Shown here: positions 56,230 to 64,000 of the stretch, piece after piece
Layout: each line of letters begins with the position of its first letter
Numbering within the stretch: position 1 is the stretch's first letter
Source of the DNA: Methylobacterium sp. R2-1
GTDB lineage: Bacteria > Pseudomonadota > Alphaproteobacteria > Rhizobiales > Beijerinckiaceae
NCBI RefSeq assembly: GCF_014191355.1
Contig: NZ_JACHWM010000002.1
Span: 124,001 to 188,000, forward strand
Direction: 5' to 3'
Length of the DNA: 64,000 bases
Program-made: the position numbers and the translations under genes
The notes under the pieces: model-generated
Databases searched by the model: none
What the model saw: only the letters and a program-made list of their open reading frames with translations
What the model was told of the DNA's origin: nothing

Positions 56230-56561
56230 TAGCGTTTCCGGTTGATTCATTCGGTACCGCCTCCCCCGTCATCCCGGGGCCGCGCAGCGGAACCTGGGAT
56301 CCACCCGTGATGCGACATCGATGCATGGCGTCCAGGCCAGTCGTGGATTCCGGGTTCGCCTTCGGCGACCCGGAATGACGGGGATGGGGACTGAACCGAA
56401 GCGATCAAACGGAAAGCGTATGACAGGCTCCTGTCACACCACAGGGCGCCATCACGAGCGTGAGCGAAGTGATCCAGCGGCACGACCTCGCCGGACGGGG
56501 CGGCTCCCTGGATCGCGTCGGTTTCGCCTCGCGATGACGGAGGAGAGACCGAACCGATTCA
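56230..56561. repeat. composite palindromic intergenic region between allA and holA
   Basis: 332 nt with no gene, filled with nested inverted repeats. Outer arms resemble each other inverted (GCGTTTCCGGTTGATTCATTC at 56233-56253, and about 56396-56424). Inside, CCGTCATCCCGGGGCCGC faces a sequence reading GACCCGGAATGACGGGG. A second palindrome follows: 56452-56481 (GCCATCACGAGCGTGAGCG ... GATCCAG) facing 56505-56540 (GGATCGCGTCGGTTTCGCC ... GATGACGG). These resemble interspersed palindromes elsewhere in the window. Confidence 0.6.
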
Positions 56562-57590
56562 TCAGCCGCGCCGCGCCGCCTCGACGGCAATCCGCAGGAA
56601 GATCCCCTGCGCCTGGGCGTGGGCGAGATCGGGTTCGGAGCGGCGGCAGGCCAGAACCGCGTCCTGAAGCCAAGCCACTGCCTGTTGCAGCCCCGGCGCC
56701 GACCAGCGGGCGAGCTGGGCCTCGGCCAGCGCCTTCCGGCGGAAGTGCAGGCCGCGCCAATTGGCGACGATCTGGCTCGCGCTGCCGCGCGGATTGTCGA
56801 GGCGCAAGGACAGCAGGGTGAGGGCATGGCGCAGGCCGGCACCGAGCATGGCGGACGGGTCCATGCCCTCATGGCGGAAGCGGCGATACTCGCGCTCGGC
56901 CTCACCGGCACGGCCGGCGAAGGCCGCGTCGATCAGCGCGTTGAGGACGCTCGCCCCGACATCGCTGACGATCGCCTCCACGTCGTCCACGCCGACGCTG
57001 CTCTGACCGCGAGCGTAGAGGGCGAGCTTGCCGATCTCGGACAGGCTGGCGCGACGATCACTGCCGAGGCTGCCCGTCAGGAGGTCGCGGGCGTCGCGGT
57101 CGATGCGCAGCCCGTCCTCCTGCAGCGTGCGCTCGATCAGGTCGGCGAGCGTGCGCTCGTCGTCGGGGTAGCAGGGCAGGGCGAGCGCCTTGGGAGAGCC
57201 CTCGCAGAGGGTGCGCAGGGGAGCGGAGCGGGCGAGGTCGCCCGCCTCCACGACGATGCGGGCGCCCTCGGTCGGCGCCTTCAGCACCGCGTCGACGGCC
57301 GGCGCGTAGTTGCGGCTGCCGGAGCGCACCCAGATCGTGCGGCTTCCGCCGAACAGTCCGACGGTGCCCGCCTCGTCCACCAGTCGGCCGGGGTCGGAGG
57401 CGAGGGTATCGCCGTCGATTTTGATCAGGGCGAAGGGATCGTCGGGGTCGGCCACCATGCCCCGCACCAGCCGCACCGACCGGTCGGCCACGAGACCGGT
57501 ATCGGGTCCGTAGACCAGCACCACCGCGATGCGGGGATCGGGGCCGCGCCGGACCAGCCCCTCGACATCGCCGGCCTTGACCGCCGTCAT
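56562..57590 (-). CDS. holA: DNA polymerase III subunit delta
   Basis: Clamp-loader delta subunit, which opens the beta sliding clamp. 342 residues with the delta layout: N-terminal VLVYGPDTGLVADRSVRLVRGM, FALIKIDGDTLASDPGRLVDEAGTVGLFGG, VDAVLKAPTEGARIVVEAGDL, LIERTLQEDGLRIDRDARDLLTGSLGSDRRASLSEIGKLALY and C-terminal helices with LRHALTLLSLRLDNPRG. It lies 10 nt after lptE, on the same strand, a pairing conserved in Proteobacteria (leuS-lptE-holA). Confidence 0.94.
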   Translation of the reverse strand: MTAVKAGDVEGLVRRGPDPRIAVVLVYGPDTGLVADRSVRLVRGMVADPDDPFALIKIDGDTLASDPGRLVDEAGTVGLFGGSRTIWVRSGSRNYAPAVDAVLKAPTEGARIVVEAGDLARSAPLRTLCEGSPKALALPCYPDDERTLADLIERTLQEDGLRIDRDARDLLTGSLGSDRRASLSEIGKLALYARGQSSVGVDDVEAIVSDVGASVLNALIDAAFAGRAGEAEREYRRFRHEGMDPSAMLGAGLRHALTLLSLRLDNPRGSASQIVANWRGLHFRRKALAEAQLARWSAPGLQQAVAWLQDAVLACRRSEPDLAHAQAQGIFLRIAVEAARRG

Positions 57591-57600
57591 GCCATGCCTG

Positions 57601-58155
57601 TCAGGGGTTCGGCTTGACGGTGAGGACCGAGGCGATCCGGGTCTTGATCTGGTCGGCCAGCAGCTTGGCGAGGCGGATCTCGGCGTCGCGCGCGGCGCGC
57701 AGCGAGGCGAAGCGCTGAATCGAACGATCGTAGGTCGCGGTGCCGGTCGCAACGCCCTCGGTGAGGATGCGGCGCCCGTCGAGGCTCTCCAGCGAGAACT
57801 TCACCGTGCCGACGATGGTGCCGGCCTCCGCCCGCGCCGTGGTCGACGAGACGATCGGCGTCTGAACCTGCTCGGAGCCCTGCATCTTCAGCCGGTAGCG
57901 CTTGGGCACGGCGGGTTGGCCGGAGCCGTCGAGATCGAAGATCAGCTCGCTGCGCAGGTAATGTCCGAGGCGCTCCTGATCCTGCGCCATGTTGACGTCG
58001 TCGACTTGGATCGCGGCGAGCAGGCCCTGCATCGACTCGCCCGACGCCGTCGGCCCATAGAGCGGACGGAAGCAGGCACCAAGATTCAGCGCGAGGCCGG
58101 CGGCGAGCGCGAGCCGCGCGATTCGAACCCCCGGCCTGTTCGTCGCCACACCCAT
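57601..58155 (-). CDS. lptE: LPS-assembly lipoprotein LptE
   Basis: Outer-membrane lipoprotein plugging the LptD pore for lipopolysaccharide delivery. A signal peptide ends in lipobox LNLGAC with Cys28, then FRPLYG at the mature N-terminus, as in LptE. The 184-residue length suits the family. The body shows the two-layer alpha/beta pattern (LLAAIQVDDVNM, LIFDLDGSG, RYRLKMQGSEQVQTPIVSSTT). ATG 58155 fits the signal peptide; the frame continues upstream without similarity. Translated before holA in a short unit. Confidence 0.93.
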   Translation of the reverse strand: MGVATNRPGVRIARLALAAGLALNLGACFRPLYGPTASGESMQGLLAAIQVDDVNMAQDQERLGHYLRSELIFDLDGSGQPAVPKRYRLKMQGSEQVQTPIVSSTTARAEAGTIVGTVKFSLESLDGRRILTEGVATGTATYDRSIQRFASLRAARDAEIRLAKLLADQIKTRIASVLTVKPNP

Positions 58156-58463
58156 CACCCGCCTCAAGGCTGTTCCTCGCCGCGTCACGCCGATCCGCCC
58201 GAGAACCAAGTCTCCGAAACCGGATCGGCACACGGTTCCGCTTGTACGGCAGGCACCGCGCCCGGTCACCCTGCCAGATCCCTGCTTTACGAATGCTGTG
58301 CGGCGAGACGATGATCGGTCGATCGAATCGGGACGCGGCAGGGCGCGGGAGAGCGCCGGTCGCTTGTGGAACCGGGTGACGATTCCCACCTTAATCTGAC
58401 CCCGGAACCTGTTCCGAAACAGCGCCTTGACGGCGATCGGACGAGCGGCGTAGAACAGAACAA
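58156..58463. other. 308-nt divergent gap between lptE and the 146-residue protein
   Basis: No gene seen. It contains a promoter candidate (58427-58456) and GGAAC (58404-58408) without a partner at EcfG spacing. Confidence 0.45.
58427..58456 (+). promoter_or_regulatory. candidate promoter implying a leaderless transcript
   Basis: TTGACG (58427-58432), 18-nt spacer, TAGAAC (58451-58456). The expected transcription start falls at or next to the ATG (58464), and no ribosome-binding sequence is seen. Confidence 0.4.
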
Positions 58464-58904
58464 ATGGCGAACAAACGAGCCCTGTCCTGGTCGGTCGCGC
58501 TCCGCGATCTGAAGGACGATCGATCCCGGAGAGCGGATGTGCGCGAGGAGCGTCTCCGAACCATGGCGGGCCTGCGCGGCGCCGCCCCTGCCTTGAGCGC
58601 GTGGCGCGGGCGTTCCGGCCGCCGTTACGTCGTCGGCGTCCACGAACTGGCCGAACCCGACCTCGCCGAGGTCGATGAGGCGGTGGTGATCGCCGTGCGT
58701 CGCGATGATGCCGGCATTGCCCAGGCGGTCTCGATCGCCGCTTCCGGCAGGGGACCGCGCGAGCGTCTGCACCGCAACTGGCTGGCCCGCGCCCGCCAGA
58801 AGGGCGCGACGGAAATGCATGTCCACCGTCTTGCCGAGGGGGAAGACGAGCGCCGCGCCGTCGTGGCCGACCTTGCCGTCGATACGGAGCAGGCAAGCGC
58901 CTGA
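58464..58904 (+). CDS. hypothetical protein, 146 residues
   Basis: No family recognised. A basic N-terminus (ANKRALSWSVALRDLKDDRSRRADVREERLRTMAG) precedes an alpha/beta stretch (RYVVGVHELAEPDLAEVDEAVVIAVRRDDAGIAQAV), and a hydrophilic C-terminus. No signal peptide or membrane helix, so probably cytosolic. Codon use matches its neighbours and no competing gene overlaps it. It may be read from a leaderless mRNA. Confidence 0.65.
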   Translation: MANKRALSWSVALRDLKDDRSRRADVREERLRTMAGLRGAAPALSAWRGRSGRRYVVGVHELAEPDLAEVDEAVVIAVRRDDAGIAQAVSIAASGRGPRERLHRNWLARARQKGATEMHVHRLAEGEDERRAVVADLAVDTEQASA

Positions 58905-59051
58905 CCCGGTGTCTGGACCTCATCTCTGAGCTTCGCCCGCTCGCCAGTCCGTGACGGTCGGAGAAGGGGCTGGCCCTTGCCTTGCGCTGCCCCTCTCTCC
59001 AAACACGGGAGCGTCCGGCCGGTCCTGCCGGACCGCGCAGGAACGAGGCCG

Positions 59052-60155
59052 ATGGTGCAGACACCCGAACCGATTCCCGGCGGACCGCTCCCGCGGCGCA
59101 GGCGGGTCGGCCTGTTCCTCCCCTACATCCTGCTCGCCGCCCTTGCCATCGCTTGGACGGCCGCATGGTTCTTCATCCGCGGCAAGGCCGAGAGCGAGAT
59201 GGATGCCTGGCTCGCCCGCGAGGTCCAGGCCGGCCGCCAGTGGACTTGCGCCGACCGCTCGATCACCGGGTATCCCTTCCGCCTCGAACTCCGCTGCGCC
59301 TCGGTTCGCTTCGCCCGCTCCGACGGCAACTTCTCCCTCGGGCCGACCACGGCCGTGGTGCAGGTCTATGATCCGCGCCACGTGGTTCTCGAGGTCGCCG
59401 GCCCGTTCCATGTCGAGCAGGGCGATCTGACTGGCGATGTCACCTGGACCTCCCTGGAAGCGAGCTTCCACGCCGCCTCGAACGGCTTCAGCCGCGTCTC
59501 CCTCGTCGTTGACGGTCCGAAGGGCACGATCCAATCCCCCGATCCGGGCCCGGTGGACTTCGCCGCCCAGCACCTCGAACTGCACGCCCGACCCACGCCC
59601 AGCCGCTTCGAGAGCGACGGCGCCGTCGATGTCAGCCTGCGCCTCGCCAAGGCCGCCGTGCCGCGGCTCGACGCGCTCGCCGGCAGCAGCGACCCCGCCG
59701 ACATCGATCTCGACACGACCATCGAACGGGCCACGGTGCTGCGCACCGGGACGGTGGCACGAGAGTTGGAGAAGTGGCGTCAGGCGGAGGGCCGCCTCGA
59801 CGTGACCCGCCTGTCGGTCGCCAAGGGCGAGCGCCGCCTTCAGGCCAAGGGCGAGGTCGGCCTCGACGAGGCGCATCGCCCCGAGGGACGCTTCGACATC
59901 CGTACGCTCGGGCTCGAAGCCCTGGTCGGGCAGGTGATGGGCCAGCGCTTCGGCTCGGACAAGGGCGCGCTGATCGGCAACCTCGTCGGCCAGTTCCTCG
60001 GCGGGCTGCGCAAGCGCGAGGATGCCTCCGGCGACGCGCAGGCGGCGGATAACCCGAACGGACTCAAGCCCCTGCCGACGCTGCGACTGGGCGACGGACG
60101 CCTGATGCTCGGCCCGCTCGCCGTGCCGAACGTGGTGCTGCCGGCTTTGTATTGA
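59052..60155 (+). CDS. DUF2125 domain protein
   Basis: A 367-residue, inner-membrane-anchored periplasmic protein of the DUF2125 family. N-terminal membrane helix (GLFLPYILLAALAIAWTAAWFFI), then a long beta-rich domain with family features: AREVQAGRQWTCADRSITGYPFRLELRCASVRF with two Cys, LTGDVTWTSLEASFHAA and RLSVAKGERRLQAKGEVGLD. It ends with LRLGDGRLMLGPLAVPNVVLPALY. Conserved next to tyrC in many alphaproteobacteria; function unknown. ATG 59052 precedes the helix. Confidence 0.9.
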   Translation: MVQTPEPIPGGPLPRRRRVGLFLPYILLAALAIAWTAAWFFIRGKAESEMDAWLAREVQAGRQWTCADRSITGYPFRLELRCASVRFARSDGNFSLGPTTAVVQVYDPRHVVLEVAGPFHVEQGDLTGDVTWTSLEASFHAASNGFSRVSLVVDGPKGTIQSPDPGPVDFAAQHLELHARPTPSRFESDGAVDVSLRLAKAAVPRLDALAGSSDPADIDLDTTIERATVLRTGTVARELEKWRQAEGRLDVTRLSVAKGERRLQAKGEVGLDEAHRPEGRFDIRTLGLEALVGQVMGQRFGSDKGALIGNLVGQFLGGLRKREDASGDAQAADNPNGLKPLPTLRLGDGRLMLGPLAVPNVVLPALY

Positions 60156-60161
60156 AGCACG

Positions 60162-61106
60162 TTACCAGGGGCGCGGCGCCCTGAAGATCTTACGCCGGAC
60201 GAAGCGTCCGGCGGCCTCGACGCGCGGCCGGTGCAGGTGGCGCAGCCGCCAGAGACGGTGCTCCCGCGGCGAGACCGGCTGCGCCAATTCCGGCACGGCG
60301 CCGGCCCGCGTCCGCAGCCGTAGGGCCTCGGCCGGCACGACGGTCTCCGCGTAGGCCAGGAAGTGGCGCATCTCGTCCAGGGTCGGCCCGATCCAGCTCT
60401 GCGTCCGCAAGCACGGCTCGGTTTCCGCCTGCGTCCCCTTCGCAGAGGCATCCTGGGAGGGGCGGGGATAGTGGTTGAGCCGGATCTCGCCGTGCCGCAC
60501 GCCGAGCACAGCGTCGGGCCGCTCCGGGTCCGGCTCGGCAGGGCTGAAATCGCTCATCAGCCGCTCGCCCTGCACTAGGGCCGCCAGATTCGCATCGGTG
60601 ATCGCGGCCACGGCGCCCTGCCGGTAGATCGCCGTGACGACGCGATTCTCCTCGCATTCCGTGTCGGCGAGGCTGCGGGGGAAGCGGCTCAGCAGGAGCC
60701 CGGAGGGGTTTCCGTCAGGTTCCGCGGTGTCGAAGACGCGCCGGTTGACCATCACCGCGCCGGCATGCGGCGGGATACGGGCGATCCAGTCCTGGATCGA
60801 GCGGCCGGGCGCCGGCACCAGCAATTCGTCGAGCCCGAGGAAGGCGGCGAAGCGAAACAGCCGCGCCCGCGAGGCGAGGAAATGGTTGATGGCCGCGAAA
60901 CGCGGCGTGGTGTCGATGCGCGTCGGGCAGGGCAGGGTGGTGACGCCGATCGCCTCATGCGCCTTCAGGAGCGTGGCCGCCTCGCTGTCGAGGCCGTTGT
61001 CGTAGATCACGAAGTGGCGCACGCCGACGGCCCGGTGGAAGGCGAGCCACTCGAACAGGTCGGGCGCCGCGCCCTCGACGACGGCAACAATGGCGAATGT
61101 CCGCAT
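60162..61106 (-). CDS. glycosyltransferase family 2/92-like
   Basis: A 314-residue GT-A enzyme of the Glyco_tranf_2_4 type: starts FAIVAVVEGAAPDLFEWLAFHRAVGVRHFVIYDNG, has the nucleotide-sugar DxD-like LGLDELLVPA and the KHYPRP-type end (RLNHYPRPS). Substrate unknown. The C-terminus is rich in basic helices (REHRLWRLRHLHRP). It lies 17 nt behind tyrC in the same direction, probably the distal gene of the hisC-tyrC operon. Confidence 0.84.
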   Translation of the reverse strand: MRTFAIVAVVEGAAPDLFEWLAFHRAVGVRHFVIYDNGLDSEAATLLKAHEAIGVTTLPCPTRIDTTPRFAAINHFLASRARLFRFAAFLGLDELLVPAPGRSIQDWIARIPPHAGAVMVNRRVFDTAEPDGNPSGLLLSRFPRSLADTECEENRVVTAIYRQGAVAAITDANLAALVQGERLMSDFSPAEPDPERPDAVLGVRHGEIRLNHYPRPSQDASAKGTQAETEPCLRTQSWIGPTLDEMRHFLAYAETVVPAEALRLRTRAGAVPELAQPVSPREHRLWRLRHLHRPRVEAAGRFVRRKIFRAPRPW

Positions 61107-61123
61107 CTCCGGCGCTTTCTCCT

Positions 61124-62062
61124 TCAGTTCGGCTTGTCCGCGGGCGCCGCCGCGTTGCGGGCGCGGCCGAAATCCGGCTCGGTCGTCTCCTGCCCCATGG
61201 CAACGATGCCGCGGCGGATTGCGCGGGTGCGGGTGAACAGGTCGTGCAGGGCCTCCCCGTCGCCCCAGCGGATCGCCCGCGACAGAGCCGACAGATCCTC
61301 GTTGAAGCGCCCGAGCATCTCCAGCACCGCGTCGCGGTTGGTTAGGAAGATGTCGCGCCACATGGTCGGGTCGGAGGCGGCGATGCGGGTGAAATCGCGA
61401 AAGCCGCCGGCGGAGAACTTGATAACCTCCGACTGCGTCACGGCTTCGAGGTCGGCCGCTGTGCCGACGATGTTGTAGGCGATCAGGTGCGGCACGTGGC
61501 TGGTGATGGCGAGCACGAGGTCGTGGTGCTCGGGCGTCATGGTCTCGACGATGGCGCCCAATCCCTGCCAGAGGCCCTGCACCCGCTCGATCGCCGTGGG
61601 GTCGGTCCCCTCCGGCGGTGTCAGGATGCACCAGCGGTTCGAGAACAGGGTGGCAAAGCCCGAATCCGGTCCCGAATACTCTGTGCCCGCCACCGGGTGC
61701 GCTGGCACGAACGGATTCGTTTCGCGAAGATGCGGCGTCACGGCGGTCACCACCGCCGCCTTCACCGAGCCGACATCGGAGACGACGGCACCGGGCTTCA
61801 GGTGCGGCGCGATCGCCGCCGCCACTTCGCCGATGGCGCCCACCGGCACGCAGAGGATGACGAGGTCGGCCCCGGCGACCGCCGATGCCTCGGTGCTCGC
61901 CGCCTCGGCCAGCCCCAGTGCCTTCACCCGCTCGATCACGCCGGCATCGCGGTCGACCGCCACGATCTCGCGGGCAAGGCCGTAGGTCCGGGCGCCGCGG
62001 GCGATCGAGGAGCCGATCAGGCCGAGGCCGACGATGGCGAGGCGATCCACCCCCTCGATCAC
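61124..62062 (-). CDS. tyrC: prephenate/arogenate dehydrogenase
   Basis: NAD(P)-dependent dehydrogenase of tyrosine synthesis. Rossmann motif [17 protein letters not shown], then [52 protein letters not shown] with the catalytic His, and [19 protein letters not shown] 62062 gives 312 residues and overlaps the hisC stop (GTGA), implying coupled translation. Typical partner of an aromatic-specific HisC-like aminotransferase. Confidence 0.94.
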   Translation of the reverse strand: MIEGVDRLAIVGLGLIGSSIARGARTYGLAREIVAVDRDAGVIERVKALGLAEAASTEASAVAGADLVILCVPVGAIGEVAAAIAPHLKPGAVVSDVGSVKAAVVTAVTPHLRETNPFVPAHPVAGTEYSGPDSGFATLFSNRWCILTPPEGTDPTAIERVQGLWQGLGAIVETMTPEHHDLVLAITSHVPHLIAYNIVGTAADLEAVTQSEVIKFSAGGFRDFTRIAASDPTMWRDIFLTNRDAVLEMLGRFNEDLSALSRAIRWGDGEALHDLFTRTRAIRRGIVAMGQETTEPDFGRARNAAAPADKPN

Positions 62063-63189
62063 GACCGCTGCGTTCCCAGGAAGTCGGTGAGGGCGTCCAC
62101 GAAGGCGCGGTTGGCCTCCTCGCTGCCGACGGTCACCCGCAGGGCGTTGGGCAGGCCGTAGGAGGAGACGCGCCGCACGATCACGCCGGCGCGCGTCAGG
62201 TGCGCGTCGGCCTCTGCGGCGGTACGGCCGGGCGCGTCGGAGAAGTGGACGAGCAGGAAGTTGCCGACACTCGGCGTCACGGTCAGCCCCAGCTCCTCGA
62301 TCGCGCGGGTGAGCCAGGCGAGCCATTCGTCGTTGTGGGCGACCGCCGCCGCGACATGGGCCTCATCGGCGATCGCCGCCGCGCCGGCGGCGATGCCGCC
62401 CGCCGAGAGATTGAAAGGCCCGCGGATGCGGTTGACCGCATCGACCACGGTCTCGGACCCGACCATCCAGCCGATGCGCTGCGCCGCCAGCCCGTGGATC
62501 TTCGAGAAGGTGCGCGTCATCACGACGTTCGGCGCCTCGAGCGCCAGTTCGAGGCCGGCGGTATAGTCGTTGGCGCGCACATACTCGGCATAGGCCCCGT
62601 CGAGCACCAGCAGCACGTTGCCGGGCAGGCCGGCATGGAGGCGGCGGACCTCCTCGAACGGCAGGTAGGTGCCGGTCGGATTGTTGGGATTGGCGAGATA
62701 GACGATCCGGGTGCGCGGCGTCACCGTGGCGAGGATCGCGTCGACATCCGCCGTCAGGTTCGTCTCCGGTGCCACCACCGGGGTGCCGCCCGCGGTCAGG
62801 ATCGCGATGCGATAGACGAGGAAACCGTGCTCGCAGAAGATGCCCTCGTCGCCCGGCCCGACGAAGGCGAGCGCCAGCAGGGTCAGCAACTCGTCCGAGC
62901 CCGCGCCGCAGACGATTCGAGCCGGATCGAGCCCGTAGCGGGCGCCGATCGCCGTGCGCAGACGGGTAGCGCTGCCGTCGGGATAAAGGGCCAGCGTCGC
63001 GGCCTCCGCGCGCAACGCCTCGACCGCCCGCGGGCTCGGGCCGAGCGGCGTCTCGTTGGAGGAGAGCTTGTGGATCTTCGCCACGCCCGGCGCGGCGCTC
63101 TTGCCGGGCACATAGGCTTCGATGGCGAGCACGCCGGGGCGCGGCTGAGGGCGAAGCACGGGGTCGGTTGCGGGGGCGATTGCGGACAT
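62059..63189 (-). CDS. hisC: histidinol-phosphate aminotransferase
   Basis: PLP aminotransferase of class I/II, 376 residues. Key parts: [64 protein letters not shown], and the PLP-Lys in [17 protein letters not shown]. It acts in histidine synthesis and, beside tyrC, likely also transaminates aromatic keto acids; this dual role is known for alphaproteobacterial HisC2 but is inference here. ATG 63189. Confidence 0.95.
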   Translation of the reverse strand: MSAIAPATDPVLRPQPRPGVLAIEAYVPGKSAAPGVAKIHKLSSNETPLGPSPRAVEALRAEAATLALYPDGSATRLRTAIGARYGLDPARIVCGAGSDELLTLLALAFVGPGDEGIFCEHGFLVYRIAILTAGGTPVVAPETNLTADVDAILATVTPRTRIVYLANPNNPTGTYLPFEEVRRLHAGLPGNVLLVLDGAYAEYVRANDYTAGLELALEAPNVVMTRTFSKIHGLAAQRIGWMVGSETVVDAVNRIRGPFNLSAGGIAAGAAAIADEAHVAAAVAHNDEWLAWLTRAIEELGLTVTPSVGNFLLVHFSDAPGRTAAEADAHLTRAGVIVRRVSSYGLPNALRVTVGSEEANRAFVDALTDFLGTQRS

Positions 63190-63286
63190 GGGGCCAGGGC
63201 CAGCGGGAAGCGTCGGACGCGGGTATCGCCCGTCCCTCTACAGCATTTCGCGGGAACGGGGAGCCGCCGACTTCGCTGCGCGCCGA

Positions 63287-63442
63287 TCAGACGGCTGTCA
63301 GACCCGGGACGTGGCGGGCGATGGCGCCCGGCGTGGTGATCCAGACCTTTTCGTGCGCTGCGGCGCGGTGCGCCAGCGCCCGGAGCAAGGAGGCGAGCCG
63401 AGGCGGCTGGCCGACGATGGAGGGGTGGAGCGCGATTCCCAT
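63287..63442 (-). pseudogene. C-terminal remnant of a polysaccharide-deacetylase/allantoinase-like gene
   Basis: Reading from ATG 63442 gives 51 residues (MGIALHPSIVGQPPRL ... LLRALAH ... VWITTPGAIARHV), the typical last segment of PuuE/polysaccharide-deacetylase family proteins (ALHPxxxGQPxR, then VWxTTxxEIAxH). A TAG lies two codons upstream, and no related sequence precedes it; a different gene begins 66 nt away. A purine-rich AGAGGAG sits before the ATG, so a 51-residue peptide could still be made. Most likely a deletion relic. Confidence 0.65.
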
Positions 63443-63507
63443 CACCTATCGCTCCTCTGTCCCCGCTCTCGCTCGGCCGGGATCGCTATGGCTGCCCCGG
63501 GTTGGGT

Positions 63508-63981
63508 CTATGGCCGCGCCGGCTTGGGTGCAGGTTCGGCGGGCGGCTCGTCGGAGCCCGGCGGCAGCAGGACGTTCTTCACCACGTTCCCTTCCGGCCC
63601 GTACTCGCCGGCCACCGCGAGGCAGGCCTGCTCGCGGTTGAGGTTCATCTGGTTGGACATCAGGGTGAAGATGCCCATCACCCGATTGCCGAAGGGCCCA
63701 CGGGGGCTGACATCCTCGGGCCGCGTGTTCTGCTTGGCGAGCAGCGCCTCGAACTCCGACGTGTTGAGGCGATAGCCGCAGACATTGACCGCCGAGAAGA
63801 TGTAGGCGGCGAATTCCAGCGCCCGCGGGCTCGGCGCGTTGCGGATCGGCCGCGGCAGCGCCGCCTCCTTCGATGGTTCCTGCGTGGCCGGAGAAGCGGG
63901 CGGCGGGGCGGTTTCCTGCGCGGCGGCAGGCCGGACGAGGCCGCCGATCACGAGGGCGGCGATGAGGGGACGAGCGATCAT
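63508..63981 (-). CDS. secreted hypothetical protein, 157 residues
   Basis: No family recognised. Signal peptide MIARPLIAALVIGGLVRPAAAQ, a Pro/Glu-rich linker, then a helical domain with two Cys (AVNVCGYRLNTSEFEALLAKQN and EQACLAVAGEYGPEGNVV), likely disulfide-linked, and a Pro-rich tail. Predicted periplasmic. It is separated from hisC by the deacetylase remnant. Confidence 0.7.
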   Translation of the reverse strand: MIARPLIAALVIGGLVRPAAAQETAPPPASPATQEPSKEAALPRPIRNAPSPRALEFAAYIFSAVNVCGYRLNTSEFEALLAKQNTRPEDVSPRGPFGNRVMGIFTLMSNQMNLNREQACLAVAGEYGPEGNVVKNVLLPPGSDEPPAEPAPKPARP

Positions 63982-64000
63982 GGCGGGTTGAGCGTTCCTC

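Overview
The window is a high-GC (roughly 70%) chromosomal segment that reads as a methylotrophic alphaproteobacterium of the Methylobacterium/Methylorubrum group. I infer this from the PduO-type adenosyltransferase-etfB-etfA-3-hydroxyacyl-CoA dehydrogenase cluster, the secB / timA-mltA-smr block, the divergent alphaproteobacterial type of HisRS, EcfG-like (general stress response) promoters and characteristic interspersed palindromes. It is core genome: no prophage, insertion sequence, integrase, CRISPR array, tRNA or rRNA was seen.

Layout. 1-9 kb: a truncated UV-damage endonuclease gene, a large DUF4175/TIGR02302 membrane protein, a HIG1-like protein, a frameshifted lipocalin-like gene, a PagL-like lipid A deacylase, then cobalamin adenosyltransferase, ETF and 3-hydroxyacyl-CoA dehydrogenase. 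9-15 kb (minus strand): a small stress-type membrane protein, quinone oxidoreductase, upp, glgX and otsA. 15.4-17.6 kb: a four-gene operon of small helical membrane proteins (DUF883-like, holin-like, DUF3618, DUF883-like). 17.7-22.5 kb (minus): hisS, a CsaA-like protein, a DUF3429-like protein, an MFS transporter and secB. 23-27.5 kb: timA, mltA, smr and rho. 27.7-32.8 kb: a PoxB-type pyruvate dehydrogenase, a TonB-dependent siderophore receptor and a FhuF-like ferric reductase. 33-42 kb: envelope and hypothetical genes, TerC, lipid kinase, acid phosphatase, dapD with an overlapping hydrolase, and a cNMP-binding protein. 42.4-46 kb: a CenR-like response regulator, L,D-transpeptidase, YggS and a DUF1963 protein. 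46-58 kb: leuS, mnmE, mnmG, rsmG, parA, parB, two ureide-degradation genes, then holA and lptE on the opposite strand. 58-64 kb: a hypothetical protein, DUF2125, glycosyltransferase, tyrC, hisC, a polysaccharide-deacetylase remnant and a secreted hypothetical protein.

How it fits together. The 46-58 kb block is a chromosome-partition neighbourhood: ParA, ParB and a perfect 16-bp parS palindrome, which itself encodes part of the RsmG N-terminus. Two genes for late purine/ureide breakdown sit 4 nt behind parB, which is unusual. Two EcfG-type promoters were read directly: one before a 92-residue membrane protein, one before the four-gene membrane operon, with trehalose synthase (otsA) divergent from that operon.

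The best leads are the stress-controlled membrane-protein operon, the parB-ureide gene coupling, a FhuF gene with no standard start codon, a dapD-coupled alpha/beta hydrolase lacking its serine nucleophile, and at least three families of interspersed palindromes. I do not see a clearly new defence or mobile system.
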